Shown: piece by piece, positions 1-11,062 of the stretch
Layout: each line of letters begins with the position of its first letter
Position numbering within the stretch: the first letter of the stretch is position 1
Assembly (NCBI GenBank): GCA_951230915.1
Contig: OX579641.1
Location: forward strand, 8,742,001 to 8,806,000
Length of the DNA stretch: 64,000 nucleotides
Direction of reading: 5' to 3'
DNA from: Antitrichia curtipendula
Lineage: Eukaryota; Streptophyta; Bryopsida; Hypnales; Leucodontaceae
The notes under the pieces: model-generated
Seen by the model: the letters and a program-made list of their open reading frames with translations, nothing else
Databases searched by the model: none
Told to the model about the DNA's origin: nothing
Made by a program: the position numbers and the translations under genes

Positions 1-1517
1 GTGAATTAGAAGCCTCGCACTAAAAACAATGCTAGAGCTTCCATATCTAGATTTAATTGATAGAGTTCCTTTGCTAATACTATTGATCCTACATGACAAG
101 AGTAGAGAGAATAGAATATACTTAGTCACTCACCCTATTTCTTTCAAAAAAAAAAAAAAAAACCTCCAAATTTTCTTTTCATAGTGATATAAATGAAGAG
201 ACCATTCATCTTGGATTCCATATAAAGTTTCAAAAGATATATAGGAGAGATTCTAGGACTACATACTTCAGAGCCTCTTTTAACTTAATTGCTTTCTATA
301 AGTTTGCACCCTTCCTATATATATATATATATATAAGAAGGTTATTGAACCTAAATGTTATCAAATAAACAATTGAGCATTGATCATGCTATAAATTTTT
401 CTAATTTTGAATTGAAACTTGTTAGAAGTTCAAAAAGGATTCTAGATTCTTTTCTTATGGATTTTTTGGATACCATATGAGTAACCTATGAATTTTTTAA
501 ATGTTGAAGTAGGTAAAGATACAAACTAAGACATTGGAATATATTAGATATATTTTATATTTCCTATACAAGGACAAAAAATATGAAAAATTGGATGATT
601 TTTTCTATAAATGTCGATTAGAAGAATATTTGAAGAATATTTATTGACTTCAAGGACATGGAACCTACTTCACCATCACAAGTAATCTATAAATTGCAAT
701 TAAAGTTGTTCTTTCATTCACTTTATATCTTTTAAGAATCTATGTAATAGCTATTATTTATCAAAAATTTGAATACTGAATTTTAGAAGTTGAAGGGGCT
801 TCATTCCGTATATCAAGTTCTCTAGGTGTTTTGATGAAAATACCATATCCTAAAATAATGCTAAATTGGGTGCTAAATTCATTACTATTGGGGAAGAATA
901 TTCAACCAAAGGATCTTGGTTAAGATGTTGAAATATATCTTCCAAAAATTTCAAGTGAAAACTTTGCCAATTGCAAAATTGTGATTCTTGAAATTTAAAA
1001 TTAATGATTTTTCAATCCTTCCATTGAAACTATTGCATATTAGAGACATTGTTAAATAACACAAATTCCAAAGTTCTTTAACACAAAATGGGGAACATTG
1101 AAACTAACACATTTATATGGTCCAAAATGGTTTCATTTAAACAGAAGCATAACACACTCTAAGATAATATTTCTTCCTATGTTTGTGATTTCTGCCTTGC
1201 CACGTGATGTATTTGTTAATTTTGCATTCTCTCATATACAACTGTGATCTAACATGGTTTTAACATGGAATAAGGATTTTCTGACACATGTTTATTGCCT
1301 CAAACATAGTATTCTTCTAACCCCTATTGAAATGTTGCTAGAACCAACCCAAATGTGTTAAATGTAATAGATGGTTCTATTACTATGAATGTGACCATGA
1401 TCACATGTTAATCTCAATGAATTTAATATTTGATTGAAAGAAAGAACGCACATACTTTATACAAGTAGGGGGTAGGAGGCATGACAATTCATATGGAAAA
1501 TACAATAATGCATACCA
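1..1517. other. AT-rich intergenic DNA, no gene seen
   Basis: I see no supported coding sequence or RNA gene here. The stretch is strongly AT-rich and has simple-sequence tracts: a long A run near 147-162 and a short TA repeat near 317-335. Open frames are short and of random composition. Confidence 0.7.
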
Positions 1518-1851
1518 AAACTTTTGGCTTCATTTAAACAAGTTAGTTCAACTTTTTTCAAAATTTGTTCAATTAAAAAAATGTAGGTATTTATGTTGAC
1601 TTTCAGCTCCACAAATCCATTTGTAGTTTGAATCATTCATTCAAAAGTTATAGATTGTTGAGAGAGAGAGCGTATAAAAATATTCTCCCATATCCCCTCT
1701 TTCAACTTTGTTCATAACTTTCAAACGGAGAAACTGAATCACAAATGGATTTTAAGAGATGGAAGTTGACTTAAATTTACACATTTTTTTAGTTGAACAA
1801 ATTTTGAAAAAAGTTAAAAAAAACATGATTAAATGAAGTTTGAAGTTTTTA
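1518..1851. repeat. Inverted-repeat (MITE-like) element
   Basis: The two halves are imperfect reverse complements. The left arm (about 1518-1640) runs through CAAAATTTGTTCAATTAAAA and CAAATCCATTTGTAGTTTGA. The right arm (about 1710-1851) carries the reverse complements of both. The centre holds a short GA repeat. There is no coding capacity, so this is probably a small non-autonomous DNA transposon or foldback element; I cannot define a target duplication. Confidence 0.6.
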
Positions 1852-3854
1852 TAAGCTTGTATTTAATGCAGTTTAGAATTAGAATGTTTAATATGCTTAA
1901 ATTTCCTCTAAATTATCCCATATTGTTTGCATATTTGCAATATATAGTGTTGCAGACACAACTCCATTGTGATCACCATATTTATGTTTTGTGGAAGACA
2001 ACAAGCTCAAAAGAGGAAAACGTAGCCATATGATTAACACGTGCTTGCCCCCTCCATCAAAAATCATAGTCGTCAAATTAGGCAAGCAAATTACACACAC
2101 ATGCCCCTCCTTGAATCCCTCCAGCCATTGATTAAATTTCTTCTTGAAAACCTAAGCCATCAATCTCAGAGTAGAAAATTTTGGAACCCCTCTCCCTTAC
2201 TATTGATCTTGATATGGATACAATTATGGAATATGTAAATATATGGAAGCTATATGGAAATATATATGGAATATATACAAATCTATACAAAATACGGATA
2301 TTGATTCATATGGATACAAAATACATACAACAATCTAATATATCCCATATTAAATGTAGTCCCAATTGCTTCTTAAAAAATATAAATATGGGGTGGGATG
2401 GGGGGAATTTAACAAGCAAGGTTAATGAATTATGCTCATTAATTTAAACAAAAATTTATTTTGAGCTCATTGTCATTGTGACAATTTCACAACGACAATG
2501 AGCTCAAAAGAGGTAGTAATTGTGCCAAAATTTTCTTGATGATTTTATTATGAATAATAAATATGTTATCTCTAATGTGTTTAACATAGAAATAATGCGA
2601 TGCCTTACAACTTTGAATTTGCATTCGTGATAGTGATCATGGAAATGAGGATTTTTAGTTTTAAGATTCTTAATGAATTAAAAAATTTAGTAATTTAAAG
2701 AAAAACACCTCAAATCCACGGAAGTAATTTAGAATACTTTAAAAAAAAATTGATAATGTGCACTTCATATTCATTCTTGAATTTCAATTTATAATAAGTA
2801 AAAAGCACTGCAAAAGTGAAAGTTGATAATGAACACTCAATTGCTAATAGTTCAAGAAAATTTGAAAAATGTCATTCCCAACATTTGGTGAGAATGTTTT
2901 AGTAGGTAGTCAATATCCTATACTTTTGTATTTTTCCAAAACTAGAAAATATTGAGTTTCGAATAGAACTTTAAATATTGTTTTCGTGCATAAATGCATT
3001 GATTGCTTACAATATTGAATTTTTTATAACTTTAGTCACTTTATCAATCAAAATAGAGTTATTTAGAGATTTCTACATAGGTGTATACCAATAAAATAAA
3101 ATAAAATCGTCATTGTTGAAAAATAGGCAAATTTTCATAGTTGCCTCAATTACAAAAGTTTGTATTTAAAGTAGAAAAAACTTCTAACTTAACTTTGCCA
3201 TCCTTATCAAGATTGCACAAAACATGATGAGAATGATGATTAAAGTCTATGCTAAAATGATCAAAAAATGAATAAAAATCCTAAGTTAGACTTGAAATGC
3301 AAAAATGCATTTTGTCCTTGAAAGACTTTAAGGGTTTTTAATTCAATAGCACATATATAGAGAAAGAAGATTGAGACATCACCCTGTCAAACCAAACACT
3401 TTCTAAGCAATTTAAGATAAAGCCAAGCATGATGCAATTCCTCATTTGCAAAATCTCAACAACTCTAAAGCCTCAAATTTCAGTATACTTGGCATTTATT
3501 AAAAGTCTCATTAGCACATGTCATGGTAGGGAGGGAGGTGAGACAATTGTACATTGCATTCCTGCAAGCAAGCGGAGTTCACTAATTTTCAAAGAAATTG
3601 TCATATTCTTTATACTTGTTGTAGTAATAAAAATTGTAAATTTTGCATAGGCTTCAAAAGCTAATCTTGGAAATCTTTGTAACATGCTTAGAGTTTGAGG
3701 GTCTTGGCCTCACTTGTGCCCATGCATCCCAAACAAACAAATAGTTAGATAAGACGTGCACACGAGGTGTCGACAACTAAGGACTTGTTGTCATCCATTA
3801 CATGTTTTTCAGTCCTTGGGGAGGGTTGCGAGTTCCCCAAGGTTTCCAGACTCT
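1852..3854. other. AT-rich intergenic DNA, no gene seen
   Basis: No gene is supported. The only clear structure is a perfect 16-bp stem at 2459-2474 and 2494-2509 (TTTTGAGCTCATTGTC and its complement) around a 19-base loop. Around 2200-2340 there is a degenerate run of ATGGA/ATACA-type words. Confidence 0.6.
2459..2509. repeat. Short perfect hairpin
   Basis: A perfect 16-bp inverted repeat, TTTTGAGCTCATTGTC, is separated by 19 bases that include a smaller inner pairing (TTGTGACAA). It could be a remnant of a MITE. No gene lies nearby to suggest a terminator role. Confidence 0.6.
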
Positions 3855-4068
3855 GGGACTGTTTGGAATTGCGCTGCAGCAGCTGCATGATGTGGCAGAG
3901 GGATTGCCACGTCATGTATATAAAAAATTCAATTTTTTTTTGTTTATCTTTTTTTTTTTTTTCATATTTTCATATATATATTTTTTTTAATTTCAAAAAA
4001 AAATTCTGACAGCGGCCATTCTTTTACTGCCGGGGGAACAGCACCAGGAACAGGCCCAAAACAGCCCT
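3855..4068. mobile_element. hAT-like MITE (putative)
   Basis: The left end reads GGGACTGTTTGGAATT and the right end ends in CAAAACAGCCCT, whose complement reads AGGGCTGTTTTG. The ends are therefore imperfect terminal inverted repeats of a type common in plant hAT-derived MITEs. Flanking 8-mers CCAGACTC and CTAGACCC are similar but not identical, compatible with an old 8-bp duplication. The interior shares GATGTGG...TTGCCACGTCA with the element at 59235-59531. No coding capacity is seen. The boundaries are approximate. Confidence 0.45.
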
Positions 4069-4304
4069 CTAGACCCCCCAAAAAACATCTAATGCCTTTT
4101 CACAAACTAAAGCAAATCTAAAAAATCAAGATTGAAGCAAGAAAAAAGTCATTGAAGCTAGTATTCATCTCTCTTTGTAGATCTTATCAGCCATGGTGTA
4201 TTCCACTGAAGTAGAACTTGACTACTATTAGAGTTTGCACAAAGGTTTTGGAATTCTATCATAGAAAACACTATAGTTTATGAACTTTAGAACACTCATT
4301 TTGT

Positions 4305-4521
4305 CACTATAAGAAACTCACATTTTAGATAACAAGCCGAAATATTTTTAAGCCAATTTTAGGTGACATTTAATGCAACAACCCATGTTTTTATGTCAAC
4401 AAAAATGTCCAACATAACATCAATGTTGACATAAAAAAATGGTTTGTTGAATTGGATGTCACTTAAAATCTACTTAAGAAAATTTGGGCTTATCATCTAG
4501 AATGCAGGTTTCTTATAATAT
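4305..4521. mobile_element. CACTA-like MITE
   Basis: The left end is CACTATAAGAAACTCA, close to the CACTACAAGAAA-type end of plant CACTA (En/Spm) elements. The right end carries the complement, GGTTTCTTATAATATG. The arms pair over much of their length, including ATGTTTTTATGTCAAC against GTTGACATAAAAAAAT near the centre. It is non-coding and looks like a short non-autonomous derivative. It abuts the repeat at 4614, and the exact right boundary is uncertain. Confidence 0.5.
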
Positions 4522-4613
4522 GTGCACAACAAGAACTCTAAAATTTTCTTTGGTTATGACAAGTATTTGCTTGTATGGTTGTGCGGAGCTATTATTGCCT
4601 AGCCCAAGAGGAC

Positions 4614-4888
4614 TAGGCAAGCACCCCAAATGCTCCACTAATCCTAAACTGCCATTTTCACTATGTATACATCTCCAAAATCAACTATGTTTCTAGGTGG
4701 AAAAAATGATTTTAGAACCAAACTTTGTTCCTTCATAACTTTTGCATACATTATTCAAATGTTGCATTCTTTGGTGGGTTGGAATTTCCTTTCACTTGCC
4801 AACAAGAAAATATGAAAATTCAATCAATCTAATAATAGTAACTAGTTACAATAGCAAAAAGTGGCGGTTTTGGAGGTATCCACTTTAG
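4614..4888 (+). mobile_element. 275-bp TA-target MITE, copy 1 (diverged)
   Basis: This is a diverged copy of a family also found at 28359-28633, 28806-29085 and 52539-52814. Shared internal blocks include AACTTTTGCATAC, CCTTTCACTTGCCAACAA and AGCAAAAAGTGGCGGTTT. The ends in better copies are AGGTAGGNACMCCC and its complement, flanked by TA, which points to a Tc1/mariner-type target. This copy has the most mutated ends. No coding capacity. Confidence 0.75.
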
Positions 4889-6315
4889 ATTTACATGTAC
4901 TTTTTAGGAGCCTTCATTTGATGTACAATGGCATTATAGAAGGTATGAAGATGATGTTTTTGATGTACCATACTACTTCTTTTTGAAGTAAATGTATTTA
5001 TAATTACTAAAGCTTGGAAGGACAAGATCTATTACCAAGATAGTCAATTCCAAAATATTTAGATTTATGGACTAATTGGTGCATTTGTAATTTTGTTTGT
5101 AAAGTATTTCTAAAAGTCATTCATTGGACATTTATTGTCTATAATGGGCTTCAATCATGATTTCTTTATATTAGAGTGTCTTTTGGTGAAAAAATTGTAT
5201 TGCCATTTGATTGTGTAGAATTCATAAGAACCTTACCCTTCTTGAATAATTACGCGATTCCATTTTTATGGCAAATTTGACATTTCTAGAGAGAGAAAAG
5301 AGAAAGAAAAATATTCAAAAAGTGAAGTGGAATCAAGCTTATTCTATAAAAAAATTAAATATAATTACAATCAGACCTCTATATATTTTATAAGTAGGGA
5401 TAAACAATTTTGACACAAAAAACATTACAACATGTAACAAATATTATATACTTAACTTTTTTGGCTATTAACAAATAATATCAATTCAACAATTATTTGG
5501 CTATTGACAATAATATATATTCTAATTTATCAACTTTTTGGCTACTCTAGCACAAAGTGAGGTATATTTATAAAGGATGTTTTAAAGAATTAGTCATGTT
5601 TAACATCTAACATTTCTCCTTATGGTTCTAGAAGGGGTGAAATTTTGTAACATGCTTGAAATTTTAACACTTATCAAGGCAACTAATATAGAGGTCTAAT
5701 TGTACATGAAAATGGATGACATCCATATATAGCACCTATGAAATTATTACAAACCTAAAAAATTATGTGACTAAAAGACGAATTATCTACTATATTGAAG
5801 TAAGTAATGTACAACCCCTGTTACAACTCTTGTTACAAAATCCACCACGATTTCATTCCGAGAAATATCATCCAATTATTTGATTTCATCCAACACTCAC
5901 AATGTAAACCTAGAGCAACCAGTGAGAGTTCTTCCTTAAAGTGAGCACAACGCACAACGTTCCATTGCAATTTAAAGTTGCTAATAATTATCCTTTAATT
6001 GAATCTTTTTGAAACACTTCATGTTTTTTCAACAAAATGTAGTAGAAAAAAACAAAAACAGGATACTTGGTCATGCTCAATGATGGGCCACATCATGCAC
6101 TTTGATTTATAAAAAAAAATCAAAATCAGAAGCCTGTGATCACAACACATGTTTTGTTAAGAATCCAGGAGAACACATAAAGTATTGACAATACCTCAAA
6201 TGGAAGCCAGATTGCGAAGGCATCAATCTGCCTCACCTTGCATCAACTCCAATTCAAATGTCTTAACAGACTTTCTCTCAATCCTTCAAGAAATGGAAGT
6301 CTCTTAATTTTAACT
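4889..6315. other. AT-rich intergenic DNA, no gene seen
   Basis: Nothing coding is supported. The stretch lies downstream of the minus-strand kinase gene, so its right part may hold that gene's 3' UTR. No convincing polyadenylation motif set can be fixed. Confidence 0.6.
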
Positions 6316-6550
6316 TCACTGAATGAAAAGCCCAGGCACCACAGGAAATGTTAAGTAACGTTCGCTAATAAGCCTTACATTGAAGACAGAGGCCATCTCC
6401 TCGAAACCAGGTCTCTCAAAGGGATTAGGATGCCAACACCTTTCCAGTAAGTCGGCCAACCACGCCACCGTATACGTCTTCTTCATCAGAGGATCAGGAT
6501 CCCAGTAGACACCATAACGGGAGCTTTCTACTATCCAATGGTGTCCAGAT
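6316..6550 (-). pseudogene. Duplicated C-terminal kinase lobe
   Basis: Read on the minus strand in a frame different from the upstream kinase CDS, this stretch is open to a TGA at 6316-6318. It encodes YWDPDPLMKKTYTVAWLADL followed by LERCWHPNPFERPGFEEM, the kinase subdomain X-XI region. It parallels the end of the intact kinase (EIYWDPNPSVTKKRYRVPWL, then LLETCWDSDPFKRPSFEDI). It overlaps the last codons of the intact gene in another frame and has no catalytic lobe of its own. It is either a leftover of a tandem duplication or an alternative last exon reached by splicing or a frameshift. The duplication is seen directly; its function is unknown. Confidence 0.7.
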
Positions 6551-7946
6551 CAGTATTGCAATAGTCGCCTTCAAAGTATGAATCCCGAGCTAAAGGACAA
6601 GTAGGACTCAATGACATAATTGGCGGAATGCTGCGAACTATATCCTCGAAACTAGGCCTCTTAAAGGGATCAGAATCCCAGCATGTCTCCAATAAGTTTT
6701 TTAACCACGGCACTCGATATCTTTTCTTCGTCACTGAAGGATTAGGATCCCAATAGATCTCCTGAAACTTCGGGAATCCAACGCCATGACTAAGAGTTCC
6801 ATACCAGCGAGGCACCGAAGGCCTTCCCCCATTCAGAACAAAATCATAGTCATTCGGTCTAAGATCCTCAAATGGAATGTGTCCTGTTATAACTTCGTAA
6901 CAAGTCATTGCATAACTGTACACATCGACTTTCTCGGTCCAGATTTCAGGACCGAAAGTGTGGGTTTTCAAAGCAATTAGCACTTCAGGAGCTCTCCAAA
7001 ATCCCGTTCCCCAAACTCCCATTGACGTATCGAAGTCTGCAACAACACAGCTTCCAGCAGCATGTCGCAAAAGCACGTTGGATGCTTTGAGATCCCTGTG
7101 CAAAATTCCACGTTTGTGTAATGATCGCATTCCTTCAGCAATGTCTCGTATGATGTTCACCGTTTCCAGAAAAGAAAAAGGTCCCTTTTCAATCCTTTGA
7201 TTTTGCATTCTTCGATCAATAAGTGAGCGCAAATCACCATAATACTTATCCATCAAAAAGGCAAAGCGCCCATCCTTTAGCACCGTGCCACCACGAATCC
7301 AACAACAATGCCGTTCCTTTCGCATCCAATCGGGCTCATAATCAACGTAAAGCAATGGAAGCAACGGTGGAGGCCATACGCGCTCCAGATCTTCCAGACG
7401 AGCATCCTTAAACACCTTCAATACAAAAGCCCTGTGATCACCTTCAAAGCTTGCATCAAAGATTTCAGCTTGTGCTCCTTCTCCAATCTTCGGACCCATC
7501 TTCAATCGCTTCCCGTAGTCCAAGAAAAACCCATATTTGGATGTTGGACAGCGCCAACGCTTCATCAGGCGCTTGAATCTCTTACTATTGGCGGACAAGA
7601 GAATAGGGTCAACGGTGGACTTGCGAGGCACCTCCGTCCAATGCTCCGTGGACTTTCTAAGACTATACTCAAACTCATTGCTACATTGGCTCCTTAGAAG
7701 CTCAAGTCTCTGCCTGCGTGTAGTCAACACCTGTGAACACGAGGCTGCACCATCTGTAGATGATTTTGCAGGCATCTCTCCCCCAACAATCTCTTGCTCA
7801 ATGATCACTCCCCCATTAATCTCTTCCCGAGTGCAAGGATCAACACTCAGAGCGCGGTCACTTTTGAAACAAGTTGGTAGAGTGCCAACTATCCTTCCAA
7901 CATTTCTAAAGGCTTCAATGCAGACCTGCACAACCACCATGCGCAA
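6531..7946 (-). CDS. TKL-type protein kinase, moss-style
   Basis: This encodes a single-exon 471-residue protein kinase with a complete catalytic core at about residues 150-440. The glycine loop is GEGAQAEIF (155-163), the ATP-anchoring lysine is in VLKVFK (Lys177), the catalytic loop is HRDLKASN (283-290), APE is at 319-321, DVYSYAM at 341-347 and the late arginine in KRPSF (430). The metal-binding DFG is DFD (304-306), a change seen in some plant TKL kinases and not proof of inactivity. The HRDLKASN plus GTGFWRAPE context resembles kinase domains I associate with the moss PK-NBS-LRR family, but no NBS or LRR follows here. The 150-residue N-terminal region has no recognised domain and no membrane segment, so the protein is probably cytosolic. 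The Met at 7946 is the first in a frame that stays open; an upstream exon cannot be excluded. Serine/threonine kinase activity is inferred from the family. Confidence 0.85.
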   Translation of the reverse strand: MRMVVVQVCIEAFRNVGRIVGTLPTCFKSDRALSVDPCTREEINGGVIIEQEIVGGEMPAKSSTDGAASCSQVLTTRRQRLELLRSQCSNEFEYSLRKSTEHWTEVPRKSTVDPILLSANSKRFKRLMKRWRCPTSKYGFFLDYGKRLKMGPKIGEGAQAEIFDASFEGDHRAFVLKVFKDARLEDLERVWPPPLLPLLYVDYEPDWMRKERHCCWIRGGTVLKDGRFAFLMDKYYGDLRSLIDRRMQNQRIEKGPFSFLETVNIIRDIAEGMRSLHKRGILHRDLKASNVLLRHAAGSCVVADFDTSMGVWGTGFWRAPEVLIALKTHTFGPEIWTEKVDVYSYAMTCYEVITGHIPFEDLRPNDYDFVLNGGRPSVPRWYGTLSHGVGFPKFQEIYWDPNPSVTKKRYRVPWLKNLLETCWDSDPFKRPSFEDIVRSIPPIMSLSPTCPLARDSYFEGDYCNTDLDTIG

Positions 7947-8036
7947 GATGCTTCAATACACAACACTCTCAAGTTCTGGATGTTGAACTCTTCATATATA
8001 AAGTTTGCAGACACAACATCACAAACTAATCCATAT

Positions 8037-8258
8037 AAGGTCAAACCACCCATTCCCGATCAGGGACCTAATTGCGATCAAATGTAAAGATGCTACTCAT
8101 TTTAGAACTTAAATGTTCTTACATTATAGATAGTTTAAGGTTTTGGTCAACAAACCATAAGCTATGTATGGTGTAAGAACATTTAAGTTCTAAAATGAAT
8201 ACAATCTTTACATTTGATCGCAATTAGGTCCCTGATCGGGAATGGGTGGTTCGACCTT
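8037..8258. repeat. Foldback repeat upstream of the kinase
   Basis: Two arms of about 87 bases (8037-8123 and 8172-8258) are nearly perfect reverse complements; for example GGTCCCTGATCGGGAATGGG on the right matches the complement on the left. The loop is about 48 bases. The element lies about 90 bases upstream of the kinase start codon, so it occupies the presumed promoter. It is non-coding and most likely a foldback or MITE insertion. Confidence 0.85.
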
Positions 8259-8950
8259 AACCCTCGACTGGACAAAAGAAAACCAAGCATTCAAATAAAA
8301 TTCATAGTCATATGGCTTTGAGATTCTCAACTCCTTGTAAGTACTTTTGTACAAGACTTGAGGAACTCTTAACAAATGTACCATGTGACGGAAAATACCT
8401 TGTTGTTCTAGACTAGTGCGGTACTCGAAGGGCATCAATTGAATTGCCATATACATTCTAGAGTTGGGGTAACTCCCTAAAATGTACGGAGTACATGACA
8501 GGTCATTTGAGAACATCCCGATGCAACACAAGTCCACACTCTGAATCTTGACAAGTGTATGACTCTTTGAGACACTGGTGGTCAACTACTTTGGAAACCA
8601 AATGGAACTCACTGGACAAAGCTCAAAAGTTTACTTCTCATTCTTGCAAAAGGCGGACTGGGTTTGTAAAATCAAGAGAAACATGTCCACAACTGTCCAT
8701 CTTTGTACCTCATAAACATCGTAAACAACGGCCTTGATGCCCATGGTCTTCCTTAGGCTATGCTGCACCGCAGGTTCTGCATAGTACACCAAAATTCTTA
8801 GTCACAAAGGAAAACAACCACCCAAAGAGTTTGATGATTGCCTTGTAGAGAGGTACACACCCTTGAGGAATGTTTAGCATTACCCTAGCTTTCAGTCTTC
8901 AAAGCCTTCACTAATTGCTCATCCACATAGTTTGATCTGTCAACGTATAC
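8259..8950 (-). pseudogene. Possible decayed coding stretch, unidentified
   Basis: On the minus strand several open pieces in different frames look more coding-like than their surroundings. One is GIKAVVYDVYEVQRWTVVDM near 8690-8760. Another is VPLYKAIIKLFGWLFSFVTK near 8800-8870. A third is SKPYDYEFYLNAWFSFVQSR, inside the frame that ends at 8208. Stops and frame changes separate them. I recognise no family. It could be a degraded gene or several exons with undetected introns; the first is slightly more likely. Confidence 0.2.
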
Positions 8951-10470
8951 CAAAGAAACTACATAAAATTTTCTTCATGATCATGCACAACCTTGAAAAT
9001 AACATTCTCGACCAACGAGAATCTTATCAATCACAATCCTGGAACTGATTCAGTCGTATTGCCCTCTAATTCAGCCCTCTAAACTCAGTGATCGACATTT
9101 ACAAACTTCATTAAGCAAGCTCCGGTGGATCGATCTATGATCTACAACCCTAACATACTCCGAAAAGCAAATCTGCTATGCAATCAACCAAAAGGAACTC
9201 CAATGTCAATTGCACCCAGCAAAACGAATTTCGATCATGAAATCCTAAAGCTAACAATGAAAACTAACCACAGAAAAGAGTTGGAAGCTACGGAAATGGG
9301 TTCCCGGCCTAGCTTAAGGCGACGCAATAACGGTCGTGAGCTTTTGCAACTCAGCAAAGATTCAAGAGGAAAGCTCAGTGCCGAACAAGAACCAAGCTGA
9401 AAGAAGGTAGAAACGAGGCACTAGATCGGCAGGACAAGATTAATACATACATCCATAAGAAACGGCCTGGAGTTACGAAGCAGAGACGTGCACCATTGAT
9501 TTGAAGTAGATGCACATAAGCGTGTGAGAGATGGAGATTGGAGATAGTTGTGCACACACAAACCTAATAACGCAGCACCGCCAAGCTCTCAGCGTCGCGA
9601 AAAGTTAAGGTCTTGCACAGATGAGCCCAACCTCACCAACCCAATGCTGAAGTTCGTTGCGAAAGCTCGAGGCACTCCAGATGATTGAAAATTCAAAGTC
9701 TGACACTGAAAACAACGGTGAAGCACAAGGAGTCATTCAAATATCCTGTTTTCGTCGGTACAGTTTCCTAGAGTTCGTCGGTGTTGTTGGTCCCACATGC
9801 CAAGGACTCTGTATCCTCTCTAATTGCACATTTTCGCACAAATTTCAGAATCTCTCTTGTCACGGGGAAGTCTGAGGACTGCGTGTTGACTGACCAATTT
9901 GAGGGCTTCCGTCTCCTTCGGGTTTAGGAGTTTCGAATTTTCTTCAGAAGGGTTTAGGATTCAGTGCTTCTCTGCGTCTCTCATTCTCATCACATCAAAA
10001 TTGCCCAAGCAGTGGCAGTCTTGAGTTTTTCCCAGGCTGCATCCAGTGGAACGCTTTCCTCTGTTCCAGTGCTTCGTTCGTTCTTGTTCCGGTTCTCATT
10101 CCGAAAGATTAGGGCTCGTCTTGCTTTCTTTTTCCAAAATGGGGTTGCGACAGCTCACAACTGCTCTTGGATTCCTCAAGTTTTGACTTTCTTGGACACC
10201 GATCTGTCATCTGGTTACTGAGCTCGAAATGGCGCCTACACATTTGAATTTGACTGGACGACTGATTGGATTTGTCTAAATTGTACGAATTTGTCCAGCT
10301 CACATTTGAGCAGACGGAGAGATTTGTTCATGGATTGAAAGCTGGGCTTGTGCTCAACATTCTTCAGTGTGTATACCTTGTCACGCATGCATTAAATCCT
10401 TTGGGTGCCCGCTCTGTAACCAAATTTTTCGGGGCAGTGTCCAGAAGTCATAGTGAATTCTTATCAAATA
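8951..10470. other. Mixed-composition region, no gene recognised
   Basis: GC content is visibly higher around 9280-10260 than in the flanks, and frames of 60-90 residues occur on both strands. None shows a family motif or a convincing chain of exons. A short start-like ORF begins MGLRQLTTALGFLKF near 10139 but stops at once. This may be a promoter or 5' UTR of a gene I cannot resolve, or a decayed gene. Confidence 0.3.
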
Positions 10471-11037
10471 CTCCCTCCGTCCCAAAATAATCTTCCTGTT
10501 AGACAAAATGTTCCGGATTAAGACTAAAAATAACATTTTTAAAGCCTATTTTGCACTACATATAGAGTTTGGTGCACTCCTATTACCCTTGAAACTTTGA
10601 GTTTTGAAGCCCTTTTTAAAGTGTAGTTTTGGATTATTGAAAAGTGAAATTTTTTGGATATTCTCAAGGAGTACCAGTGGTTATTTAATTATTGAGTGTG
10701 AGGTCATCATTTTGTGGGTAGTTAGTATAAGTCAAAGATCATATGTGGATCTATATTTTGCCTCCCAAAGCCTTCATCTCCTTCAATTAGATAATATTCA
10801 AAGAGATGCAAAAAATAAAAACAAAAAGTGTTGATTGACCCCTTCAACCATTTTATTTGTCTTTTGATTAGTGTTTGCATAGATGGAGGGGAACTATTGC
10901 TTGGAATTGTTTTGTTAGTCCTAGAGAACAACCAAAAGCTAAATTTGACCAATTTGTAGCTCACAAAGTACAACAGGAAGATCATTTTGGGACGAAAAAT
11001 GAAGGCCAATAGGAAGATCATTTTGGGACGGAGGGAG
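10471..11037. mobile_element. Stowaway-like (Tc1/mariner) element
   Basis: The left end is CTCCCTCCGTCCCAAAATAA and the right end is its complement, TTTTGGGACGGAGGGAG. Both are flanked by TA (10469-10470 and 11038-11039). This is the classic plant Stowaway terminus and TA target duplication. At 567 bp it is longer than most Stowaway MITEs and has no transposase-like frame. The right end is duplicated: AGGAAGATCATTTTGGGACG occurs at about 10977-10996 and again at 11011-11030, so an internal end may also be recognised. Confidence 0.85.
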
Positions 11038-11062
11038 TATTATCAATGTAGATAATGTTATA

